NCBI GenBank assembly: GCA_902478765.1
Contig: CABSMN010000103.1
Location: forward strand, 1 to 5,409
Length of the DNA: 5,409 bases
Direction: 5' to 3'
Source: an uncultured Collinsella sp.
GTDB lineage: Bacteria; Actinomycetota; Coriobacteriia; Coriobacteriales; Coriobacteriaceae
The notes under the pieces are model-generated. The model was given only the letters and a program-made list of their open reading frames with translations, was not told the DNA's origin and did no database searches. Made by a program: the position numbers and the translations under genes. Each line of letters starts with the position of its first letter. Positions within the stretch are counted from its first letter, which is position 1. Below, one piece after another: positions 1 through 5,409 of this stretch.

Positions 1-12
1 TATAAGAGACAG
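1..12. other. Residual Nextera (Tn5 mosaic end) adapter
   Basis: The first 12 bases, TATAAGAGACAG, are identical to the last 12 bases of the 19-base Tn5 mosaic end used in tagmentation libraries (AGATGTGTATAAGAGACAG). The identity begins exactly at the sequence edge and stops where ClpC-coding sequence starts, as expected for an untrimmed read end carried into an assembly. In the ClpC frame these bases give residues (Cys-Leu-Leu) that do not belong to the protein. Genomic sequence should be taken to begin at about base 13. Confidence 0.9.
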
Positions 13-2339
13 ATCTTGTCATAGGCCGCATCGGTGAGCTTGATGTTCATGCCGTTGGCGATCAGACGCTGGCGCAGGTCGTCCACCAGCAGGTGCGCGA
101 TCTTGGTCAAGTTCTCGCCCGAGAGCTTCTGGAACACCACAATGTCGTCGATACGGTTGAGCAGCTCGGGGCGGAACAGGCGCTTGAGCTCGCCCATCGC
201 GCGGCCGCGGATCTCATTCGACGTGAGACCCTGCTCGCCGGTGGTGCCAAAGCCAACGCTCGCATCCTGTGCGATCTCGCGGGCGCCCACGTTGGACGTC
301 ATGATGATCACCGTGTTGCGGAAGTCGACCGTCTTGCCCTGGCTATCGGTCAGACGACCCTCTTCCAGCACCTGCAGCAGGATGTTGAAGATATCGGGGT
401 GCGCCTTCTCGATCTCGTCGAACAGCACGACCGAGTACGGGTGGCGACGAACGGCCTTGGTGAGCTGGCCGCCCTCGTCGTGACCGACGTAACCCGGAGG
501 GCTACCGATGAGCTTGGAGACCTCGAACTCGCTACCGAACTCGGACATGTCGAAGCTGATGAGTGCGTCCTTGCTGCCAAAGAGGTACTCGGCGAGCGTC
601 TTGGCGAGCTCGGTCTTGCCCGTGCCGGTGGGACCCAGGAAGATAAAGCTGCCGCCGGGGCGACGCGGATCCTTGAGCGGCGAGCGGCTGCGGCGCACGG
701 CCTTGGCAACTGCCTCGACAGCCTCATCCTGACCGATGATGCGCGTCTTGAGTACGCTTTCGGCCTGCAGCAGGCGACGGCTCTCGCTCTCGGTAAGCGA
801 GGACACCGGCACGCCCGAAGTCACGGACACGATGTCGGCAATCTGACTCACGTCGATGGTGAGCGGGCTGGCGTCGAGCTCGGCCGTCCAGGCGGCCTTG
901 GCCTCGGCGAGTTCAATCTCGGCAGCCTTCTGCTGCTCGGTGATCTCGGCAGCCTTGTTCATGTCGTCGCTCTCGGTGGCCTCCTGCGCGGCGGCCTTGA
1001 GCTCCTCGATGCGATGCTCGGCCTCGCGCACCGGCTCGGGTGCGCGATTCGCGGCGATGCGAGCGCGGGCACCGGCCTCGTCAATGAGGTCGATGGCCTT
1101 ATCGGGCAGGAAGCGATCCTGAATGTAGCGGTTGGAGAGGTTCGCGGCGGCCTCGATGGCACCCTGCGTGTAACGCACGTGGTGGTGCTCCTCGTAGCGT
1201 GGCTTGAGCGCAGTCAGAATCTTGACGGTGTCCTCGACACTCGGCTCCTCGACATCGATGGTCTGGAAGCGACGCTCGAAGGCCGGGTCCTTGGTAAGGT
1301 ACTTGCGGAACTCCTCGGCCGTGGTGGCACCGATAATCTGGAAAGCGCCGCGCGCGAGCACCGGCTTGAGCATGGAGCTCGCGTCGATGGAGCCCTCGGC
1401 GGAACCGGCACCGATGATGGTGTGCATCTCATCGATAAACAGGATGACGTCGTCGGCCTCGGTTGCCTCCTGGATCACGTTCTTGAGGCGCTCCTCGAAC
1501 TCACCGCGATACTTGGCGCCCGCAACGAGACCCGGCAGGTCGAGCGTCCAGATATTCTGGTTCATGAGGTTCTCGGGCACGTTGCCGGCGGCGATCTGCT
1601 GGGCCAGACCCTCGACGATGGCCGTCTTGCCCACGCCGGGATCGCCCAGGATGAGCGGGTTGTTCTTGGTGCGACGCGAAAGAATTTCCATCATACGCTG
1701 GACTTCCTTTTCGCGGCCGATCACCGGATCGAGCTCACCGTCGCGCGCCTTCTGCGTAAGGTTGGTCTCGAACTGCTTAAGTGTATCGGTACCGCCCCCC
1801 CTTTGCTGGGAGGTATCCGAGCCGCTAAAGAACGGCAGGCCCGTACCGGGACGACCAGCACCGGCGCCAGCGAGCGGGCGCTTCTTATCCTGGTCCTTGG
1901 CGGTGAGTTTCTCGATAGCCTTTTTGATGGAGGCAGACGACACGCCCAGGCGCATGAGGATGTCCATGGCCATGCCGTTGCCTTCTTCGACGATGCCGAT
2001 CAGCAAGTGCTCGGTCGAAACGTAGGTCTGGTTGTTCTCGCGTGCCACGCGGAAGGAGCGTTCCATCACGCTGATGACGAGCGGCGTAAAGGCGAGCTTG
2101 GCCGCCTCGGTCTCCTCGCTGGGCTCGGGAACCGTGGTCTGGACCTCTTTGAGGGTATCCATGATGTCATCGTAGGAGATATCGAGCGAACGCAGTGCCT
2201 CGGCGGCAATACCCTCGTCCTCCTTAGCGAGCGCAAGCAGCAGGTGCTCGGTGCCCACCTTATTTGAGTGCAGATCGAGCGCCTCTTGCTTGGCCATGGA
2301 CATGACCTTGCGCGCGCGATCGGTAAAACGGTCTAACAT
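13..2339 (-). CDS. clpC: ATP-dependent Clp protease ATP-binding subunit ClpC, C-terminus cut by contig edge
   Basis: Cytoplasmic Hsp100 AAA+ unfoldase that feeds substrates into the ClpP chamber. About 775 codons are present, starting [13 protein letters not shown]. The order is: double Clp-N repeat (about 1-145, including [15 protein letters not shown] and [15 protein letters not shown]); a linker rich in Gly, Lys and Ser; AAA+ domain D1 with Walker A GDPGVGKT (232-239) and Walker B ending in D303-E304; a middle coiled-coil domain (about 405-490), where MecA-type adaptors act in relatives; AAA+ domain D2 with Walker A GPTGTGKT (569-576), Walker B D641-E642, a ClpP-docking loop VGF (695-697) and the NRID motif with arginine 729. 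All motifs share one frame without interruption. Family members are usually about 810-870 residues, so the end of the D2 small subdomain lies beyond the contig. The ATG at 2337-2339 is supported by AAGAGGA about 7 bases upstream. The VGF loop and middle domain favour ClpC over ClpB. Confidence 0.96.
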
Positions 2340-2345
2340 GCTAGT

Positions 2346-2353
2346 TCCTCTTA
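2346..2353 (-). promoter_or_regulatory. Ribosome binding site of clpC
   Basis: Read on the minus strand, the bases before the clpC ATG are TAAGAGGAACTAGC followed by ATG. AAGAGGA is a good Shine-Dalgarno match at a normal distance, and it fixes the ClpC start at the N-terminal MLDRFTDRA that is typical of the family. Confidence 0.75.
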
Positions 2354-2374
2354 GACGAGCTAGTTTTTCAAACG

Positions 2375-2401
2375 CAAAGCGCCACTCGTGGCGGCGCTTT
2401 G
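2375..2401. repeat. Inverted repeat (hairpin) in the clpC leader
   Basis: CAAAGCGCC (2375-2383) and GGCGCTTTG (2393-2401) are perfect 9-base complements around a 9-base loop. An alternative inner stem, GCCA with TGGC (2381-2384 and 2389-2392), is possible. The hairpin lies 36-62 bases upstream of the clpC start on the transcribed strand. The sequence after it on the minus strand (CGTTTGAAAAAC) is only weakly T-rich, so it is not a good intrinsic terminator. It may be a leader structure or the remnant of a terminator for upstream transcription. Confidence 0.6.
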
Positions 2402-2419
2402 GTCTCTTTACCCATATGG

Positions 2420-2425
2420 AGTATA
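2420..2425 (-). promoter_or_regulatory. Weak candidate -10 element for clpC
   Basis: The minus strand reads TATACT here, five of six matches to TATAAT, about 80 bases upstream of the clpC start and just upstream of the leader hairpin. No TTGACA-like hexamer is found 16-18 bases further upstream (AGGAAA sits there) and there is no extended -10 TG. I saw no CtsR, CIRCE, HspR or ClgR operator pattern. The call rests on one hexamer and position only. Confidence 0.25.
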
Positions 2426-2474
2426 TGTTAACCGTTGGGACCTTTCCTGCCCGTAGCCGCTCGACAACGTCTAC

Positions 2475-2507
2475 AAAAAAGGAATTGCCAGGTGCGTCTG
2501 CATCGGC
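2475..2507 (-). terminator. Weak candidate terminator downstream of the exporter gene
   Basis: On the minus strand a short interrupted hairpin (GCC-GA-TGC-AGAC-GCA-CCT-GGC, plus-strand 2487-2507) is followed six bases later by a run of six T (plus-strand A run 2475-2480). Each stem half is only three base pairs with mismatches between, so stability is poor. The T run and its position between the exporter gene and clpC are the only support. Confidence 0.25.
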
Positions 2508-2510
2508 CCA

Positions 2511-2551
2511 ACGAGCGTGGATTTTCGGACACCCATTCCACGAGCGTGGAT
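2511..2551. repeat. 12-bp direct repeat, period 29
   Basis: ACGAGCGTGGAT occurs at 2511-2522 and again at 2540-2551. The second copy overlaps the outer edge of the long inverted repeat that begins at 2545, so the two structures form one repeat-rich block between clpC and the exporter gene. The second copy is also part of a small palindrome, CCACG-AG-CGTGG (2539-2550). Confidence 0.75.
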
Positions 2552-2602
2552 AATCTCCCGTTTTGAGCCCGTAAACAGGCCAAAAACGGGAGATTATCCA
2601 CG
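2545..2602. repeat. Perfect 20-bp inverted repeat, intergenic hairpin
   Basis: The left arm CGTGGATAATCTCCCGTTTT (2545-2564) is exactly complementary to the right arm (2583-2602). The 18-base spacer allows three further pairs, GCC 2567-2569 with GGC 2578-2580, after a 2x2 internal loop. It starts 35 bases downstream of the exporter stop codon on the minus strand. No T tract follows the stem on the minus strand; on the plus strand the following bases are TTCATGTTTTG. A mobile or dispersed palindromic intergenic unit, which may also protect or terminate the exporter mRNA, explains this better than a classical terminator. Confidence 0.85.
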
Positions 2603-2636
2603 TTCATGTTTTGCGGATCAGTTTCATTTGCACCAA

Positions 2637-4205
2637 TTAGCTGGTGTGGCGCCAGCGAGGGTCGGTGAGCGTACGCGCCACGCCCAGGCCAACGGGCAGA
2701 AACGCCACAATGAGCACTGCACGCACAAACCAGCCGAGCATATTGACCGTGTCGAAGGTGCACATGTAATACATCGAGCGATACAGATACAAGCCCGGCA
2801 CCATAATGACAATCGATGGCACCGTGAGGGCGATACGTGGGTAGGTGAGCTTGATTTCGGCTAAGCTCGCGAGCAGGCCCGATACCAGCGCACCGATAAA
2901 CGCTGCTGCCTCGGGAGGCATACCTAAGCTCAGGCCCAGGAAGGGAAACAGCGCCGGCGCATCGACAAGGGTCAGACGCAAGGTATTGGACACGGCGCCG
3001 ATCAGACCGGCCGCCGCGGCCATCTTTACCGGGCTGTTGAACATAACCGAGAAGCCAAATACACCGACGAAGCTCATCACCACACGCAAGAGTGTAAGAG
3101 CCAACGGTGAGAGCCCGAGCGGGGCAAAATCATCCGGTGCCAGCCCCACACACTCGGCAACCATCCAGCCCACAAGGGTCGCCATCACAATAATCGACAC
3201 GGCATACGAAAGACGCTCAATGCCGCTTCGCATATCGAGCTTAGCGATGTCGAGGCCTGCCGTAATGAGGGGAAAGCCGGGAATCACAAAGAGCATGGCG
3301 CCGATATAGCCTTCTTGGTGCGACATTGCCCCCGGTACGACCTGGCCAAGGCCGAGCAATGCCAGCAGATACGAAACGCAAGCGAGCGCAACGCCCGTCG
3401 TCAGCGCGCTAAACTGGCCAAGACCCTGCTTGAGAATATGGGAGCGAGCGAAGTTGCCGACACCAGCGCCTACGAATGCACAGGCCATCTCGATAGGACC
3501 GCCGCCGAGCAAAAAGACGAAGGCGCCGCAAGCACAGGCTGCCGCAAGGCCCTGTTGCCAGGGAGAGTAATCGGGCTTTGAGCTCTCAACGGTCCTGAGC
3601 ATCTCGTGATACTCGTGTACCGTGAAGCGACGACCATAGGTCTCGATTTCCTTGAGGAAACTCTCCATCATCCAAATGCGATGGGTATTGACTCCCGTTG
3701 TGGGCAGGCTGACAACCTCGTTAAAGCAGTGGCCATCTTCGATGCAAGTGCACTCAAACGACAGAAGACTCAGGTCGACGTGAATCGTGACGCCGAGTAC
3801 GGCAGCAACACGATTCATGGTATCGCGCACGCGCCAGGCACCTGTTCCGCTTGCCAGCATAAGCATGCCGGTGCGGCAGATGATGGATGATTTATCGGTG
3901 AGCGGCGCATCGACGGCAAGCTCATCGCCTGCCGTCACGATCTGGTGCCAATCAGTTTTCATATGGAGCGCGCCGGCACGAACGCCGTGGTGCATAGGGA
4001 CTCTCGAGAATAGCGAATCGGGGCGCGAAGGCTGTGGGGGTTCCGTCGATTCGACCTCGTCCTCGTCGGGCTCTTCATCAACAAGGTCGAAAGCATCGAG
4101 CGACGCCGGCTCGCGACGATCGATCAATTCCTCGTCCTCATCATCGAAGTAATTGAACTGATCGAGCATCTCCTCTTCAATTGCGCGCTCGCTCACATCG
4201 TCCAT
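2637..4205 (-). CDS. ThrE-family threonine/serine exporter (YjjP-YjjB fusion type)
   Basis: Predicted cytoplasmic-membrane exporter of the ThrE family, whose characterised members export threonine and serine; the substrate here is inferred. 522 residues. Residues 1-57 are very acidic (26 Asp/Glu). A soluble ThrE-type region follows (about 105-205) with SGTGAWRVRDTMNRVAAVLGV-like sequence and a CTCIEDGHC cluster (Cys152, Cys154, His159, Cys160). From about 218 there are roughly ten hydrophobic segments. They include the family signature FVIPGFPLITAGLDI near 306-320, then RSGIERLSYA, and a YjjB-like second half (about 365-510) with AGLIGAVSNTLRL. The C terminus ends TLTDPRWRHTS. A longer frame opens at 4238, but the ATG at 4205 is preferred because GGAAGGGAG lies just upstream. 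The gene is transcribed toward clpC, 297 bases away, so a shared operon is unlikely. The exporter assignment is strong. Confidence 0.88.
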   Translation of the reverse strand: MDDVSERAIEEEMLDQFNYFDDEDEELIDRREPASLDAFDLVDEEPDEDEVESTEPPQPSRPDSLFSRVPMHHGVRAGALHMKTDWHQIVTAGDELAVDAPLTDKSSIICRTGMLMLASGTGAWRVRDTMNRVAAVLGVTIHVDLSLLSFECTCIEDGHCFNEVVSLPTTGVNTHRIWMMESFLKEIETYGRRFTVHEYHEMLRTVESSKPDYSPWQQGLAAACACGAFVFLLGGGPIEMACAFVGAGVGNFARSHILKQGLGQFSALTTGVALACVSYLLALLGLGQVVPGAMSHQEGYIGAMLFVIPGFPLITAGLDIAKLDMRSGIERLSYAVSIIVMATLVGWMVAECVGLAPDDFAPLGLSPLALTLLRVVMSFVGVFGFSVMFNSPVKMAAAAGLIGAVSNTLRLTLVDAPALFPFLGLSLGMPPEAAAFIGALVSGLLASLAEIKLTYPRIALTVPSIVIMVPGLYLYRSMYYMCTFDTVNMLGWFVRAVLIVAFLPVGLGVARTLTDPRWRHTS

Positions 4206-4320
4206 ATAGGCACTCCCTTCCTGCCGACTAACCCCCATCCTAGGCAGCGACGGCTAAAGGAAACATAAAAGAGACGACTGCTATACGAGCCATGTGCGCA
4301 ATATCCGTTGGGCAGTCGTT
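4206..4320. other. Upstream region of the exporter gene and unresolved IS110 left edge
   Basis: No protein gene is supported here. The exporter promoter should lie in this stretch, but no convincing -35/-10 pair is visible on the minus strand; TATGTT (plus 4262-4267) and TATAGC (plus 4280-4285) are weak -10-like hexamers without partners. An 8-bp inverted repeat, ACGACTGC (4274-4281) with GCAGTCGT (4312-4319), encloses 30 bases. The left end of the IS110 element must fall somewhere around here or slightly to the right. IS110 ends lack clear terminal repeats, so a single copy does not show the boundary. Confidence 0.5.
4213..4222 (-). promoter_or_regulatory. Ribosome binding site deciding the exporter start
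   Basis: On the minus strand GGAAGGGAG precedes TGCCTAT and the ATG at 4205-4203. This purine-rich Shine-Dalgarno sequence lies inside the 11-codon upstream extension of the open frame, which argues against the more distal start at 4238 and for the start giving MDDVSERAIEE. Confidence 0.7.
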
Positions 4321-4322
4321 TA

Positions 4323-4500
4323 AGAACGTCCCCAATGACTACATCGATGTTCTAAGTGTCAACAAAGTCACCGCCGCAGGTAGAGGACGGACAGACACTA
4401 TGACCCAATCCGAGGGCACGGAAACGACAGGAGCCCCCGCTCGTGACCGCGGGTCGGGGCTGCGACAATGTTGTTGAAGTGCCAGAGGCGCAGCCGCGCC
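4323..4500 (+). ncRNA. Candidate IS110 bridge RNA (structured region before the transposase)
   Basis: In IS110-group elements the non-coding left end encodes a bridge RNA whose internal loops guide recognition of target and donor DNA. Here this position holds a run of stems: AGAAC/GTTCT (4323-4327 with 4349-4353); AGTGTC/GACACT (4355-4360 with 4394-4399) closing a large loop; and a 69-base compound hairpin (4415-4483). The compound hairpin is built from GGCAC/GTGCC (4415-4419, 4479-4483), a 3x3 internal loop, AACGACA/TGTTGTT (4423-4429, 4469-4475, one G-U pair), a 2x7 internal loop, AGCCCC/GGGGCT (4432-4437, 4456-4461) and a short capped stem. A final hairpin is GGCGC-AGCC-GCGCC (4487-4500). 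Stems separated by internal loops match the general plan of bridge RNAs. The ends and the guide assignment are not determined. Confidence 0.5.
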
Positions 4501-4511
4501 GCAACGAGGTT

Positions 4512-4522
4512 GGGAGGCTCCC
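4512..4522 (+). promoter_or_regulatory. Transposase ribosome binding site within a small hairpin
   Basis: GGGAGG (4512-4517) is a strong Shine-Dalgarno sequence five bases before the GTG at 4523. The same bases can pair as GGGA (4512-4515) with TCCC (4519-4522) around a three-base loop, ending exactly at the start codon. The site both fixes the GTG start and could be partly masked in the mRNA, which would keep transposase synthesis low. Confidence 0.6.
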
Positions 4523-5307
4523 GTGCCTAGATATTCTACCGCCTTCGGAATGGACGTACACCTCAGGTCCACCACCGTCTGCGCGCTCGACGCGGAGACG
4601 GGCGAGGCCGTGGCGAGGAGGTTCCGCGGCAACCCGTGGGGCGAGGTCGCGGAGTGGATGTCGGGCTTCCCGGGCCCGTCGCTCGCCGCCTACGAGAGCG
4701 GCTACCTCGGCTTCGCGCCGCAGAGGGAGCTGTCGGCCCTCGGCGTCGACTGCGTCGCCGCGGCCGTCTCCAAGGTCCCGAGGTCGGCGGCCGACCTCTC
4801 GTCCAAGAACGACCGCAACGACGCGGCCAGGATGGCCAAGGCGATACTGTCGCACGACGTCACCCCGGTATGGGTGCCGTCCCCCGAGATCGAGGGGCTC
4901 AGGGACCTCGCCGCCGCCCACGACGCGGCGACCGCCAGGCTCGCGGCGGCGAAGCAGCGGCTCCTGGCGTTCCTCGCCCGCCGGGGCTACGTCTACGGCG
5001 GCACGACGCCGGCGGGAAACCCCCGGAAGTACTGGACGTACGGCTTCCTCAGGCGGCTCGACAAGGTGCGGCCCGCCGACGACGGCGGCATCCGGGCGCT
5101 GGCGGCGCTGAGGAACGAGGTCGAGGCGGCCGACGAGGCAAGGGAGGCCCTCCTCGCCGAGTACAGGGCCGCCGTCGCGGCGGGCCCCCTCTCGGCCGAG
5201 GTCGAGGCGCTCCAGTCCATCAAGGGGTGCGGGTTCGTGCTCGCCGCCGCCTTCGCGTCCGAGGTCGGCGACTTCTCGAGGTTCCGCTCCGGCAGGCAGG
5301 TGACGGC
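4523..5307 (+). CDS. IS110-family transposase (DEDD recombinase), interrupted, C-terminus missing
   Basis: Bridge-RNA-guided recombinase that mobilises IS110 elements. The GTG start gives MPRYSTAFGMDVHLRS, the usual IS110 N terminus; starting at the ATG at 4550 would remove the conserved lead into the first catalytic Asp. The RuvC-like DEDD set is visible: Asp11 (GMDVH), Glu58 (AAYESGYLGF), Asp97 and Asp100 (SKNDRNDAARMA), followed by VTPVWVPSPEIEGLRDL (113-129). A helical linker leads to the start of the C-terminal Transposase_20 domain, ALQSIKGCGFVLAAAFASEVGDFSRFRSGRQVTA (about 229-262). Homology stops there, just before the expected YLGL and the Ser-Gly motif carrying the catalytic serine. 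The frame remains open to 5409 (V-S-V-N-I-L-F and on), but those residues do not resemble the family. About 262 of a usual 380-420 or so residues are present, so this copy should be inactive unless the contig end is an assembly artefact. Confidence 0.9.
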
Positions 5308-5409
5308 TGTTAGCGTCAATATACTTTTCACCATTTTCACCAACGTATTTTCGTCAATCGCGCCAACGCGGATGCGCCGGATTCGCCAACGCGGATGCGC
5401 CGCTTTCGG
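5308..5409. mobile_element. Possible left end of a second, nested insertion sequence
   Basis: At about 5308 the sequence changes from GC-rich transposase coding to an AT-richer, repeat-laden stretch starting TGTTAGCGTCAATATAC. It begins with TG, has CGTCAAT twice (5314-5320, 5352-5358), TTTTCACC twice (5325-5332, 5334-5341) and a 23-base tandem unit at its end. Insertion sequences that start with TG and carry several short repeats inside their ends, as in the IS21 family, would look like this, but the family name is only a suggestion because no transposase is in view. A wrongly joined contig end inside a multicopy IS is the alternative. Confidence 0.35.
5361..5406. repeat. Tandem repeat, 23-base period, two copies
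   Basis: CGCCAACGCGGATGCGCCG occurs at 5361-5379 and again at 5384-5402, a 19-base perfect match. The two 23-base units end GATT and CTTT. The sequence stops seven bases after the second match, so more copies could follow outside the window. Confidence 0.85.

Larger units (their letters stand above)
4320..5307 (+). mobile_element. IS110-family insertion sequence, left part (left boundary approximate)
   Basis: The element comprises a structured non-coding left region of about 200 bases and a plus-strand DEDD transposase gene. This layout, with a long non-coding left end directly upstream of the recombinase, is that of the IS110 group as opposed to IS1111. The right end, the final part of the transposase and the RE core are absent, since homology ends at about 5307. 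The left boundary is a guess to within some tens of bases. Codon third positions in the gene are almost all G or C, clearly different from the two chromosomal genes, consistent with recent acquisition. Confidence 0.75.

Noticed and set aside
93..2267. A 724-codon open frame on the plus strand
   Set aside because: It lies antisense to the full-length, motif-complete ClpC and consists of Leu/Gly/Ala/Arg/His-rich low-complexity residues, as expected from the complement of a GC-rich gene.
2403..2470. CtsR, CIRCE or HspR operator upstream of clpC
   Set aside because: No tandem heptad of the CtsR type, no CIRCE dyad and no HAIR-type inverted repeat was found; the CATAT/ATATG dyad at 2413-2427 is too short to assign.
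2428..2763. A 111-codon minus-strand frame between the exporter gene and clpC
   Set aside because: It overlaps the exporter 3' end in another frame and runs through the long inverted repeat; composition does not look like a protein and no ribosome binding site was seen.
4357..4362. TTGACA -35 element on the minus strand
   Set aside because: The 16-18 base spacing leads to GTCATT-like sequence, not a usable -10, and TGTC is already used in the AGTGTC/GACACT stem.
4352..4921. A 189-codon minus-strand frame across the IS110 leader and gene
   Set aside because: Antisense shadow of the transposase without a recognisable motif; it also crosses the structured RNA region.
4443..5313. Two long plus-strand frames (4443-5111 and 4636-5313) overlapping the transposase
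   Set aside because: Both are Arg/Pro/Gly-rich out-of-frame readings of the GC-rich IS110 transposase, which has clear catalytic motifs in its own frame.
5361..5409. Possible CRISPR array start
   Set aside because: The two copies are separated by only four bases, so they are tandem repeats without spacers.
5310..5409. Minus-strand coding sequence entering from the right edge (frame reading ...RVGAIDENTLVKMVKSILTL)
   Set aside because: The frame is open, but it contains the tandem repeat, runs into antisense transposase sequence and resembles no family I recognise; too short to call.

Overview
The window looks like one complete short contig from a high-GC Gram-positive genome, most likely a Coriobacteriia member close to Collinsella. 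This rests on ClpC in an actinobacterial style, a fused YjjP/YjjB-type threonine/serine exporter with an acidic tail, and GC-rich DNA with modest intergenic AT. It is a judgement from protein character, not a database match. The first 12 bases equal the 3' part of the Nextera/Tn5 mosaic end, so the left edge is library adapter and not genome.

Layout. Bases 13-2339 (minus strand) encode ClpC, the double-AAA+ unfoldase of the ClpCP protease, complete at its N terminus and cut by the contig end before the last part of its second AAA+ domain. A 297-base intergenic region (2340-2636) holds the clpC ribosome binding site, a leader hairpin, a weak promoter candidate, a 12-bp direct repeat and a perfect 20-bp inverted repeat. 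Bases 2637-4205 (minus strand) encode a ThrE-family membrane exporter, best started at the internal ATG at 4205. Next come 317 bases with no convincing protein gene (4206-4522). They hold the upstream region of the exporter gene, the unresolved left edge of an IS110-family element, and a strongly foldable stretch directly before the transposase, the position where IS110 elements encode their bridge (guide) RNA. Bases 4523-5307 (plus strand) encode the N-terminal two thirds of an IS110 transposase with the DEDD catalytic set visible. Homology stops abruptly at about 5307. The remaining 102 bases are AT-richer and full of short repeats, and start with TG, as the end of a second inserted element would; a chimeric contig end is the alternative.

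How it fits together. clpC and the exporter gene are chromosomal, run in the same direction and are separated by probable independent signals. The IS110 copy sits divergently upstream of the exporter gene, has near-total G/C third positions unlike its neighbours, and appears broken before the region that normally supplies its catalytic serine. It may therefore be a dead copy that still carries its guide-RNA region. No tRNA, rRNA, CRISPR array or complete new system is seen; the most interesting content is the candidate bridge RNA and the apparent nested insertion.
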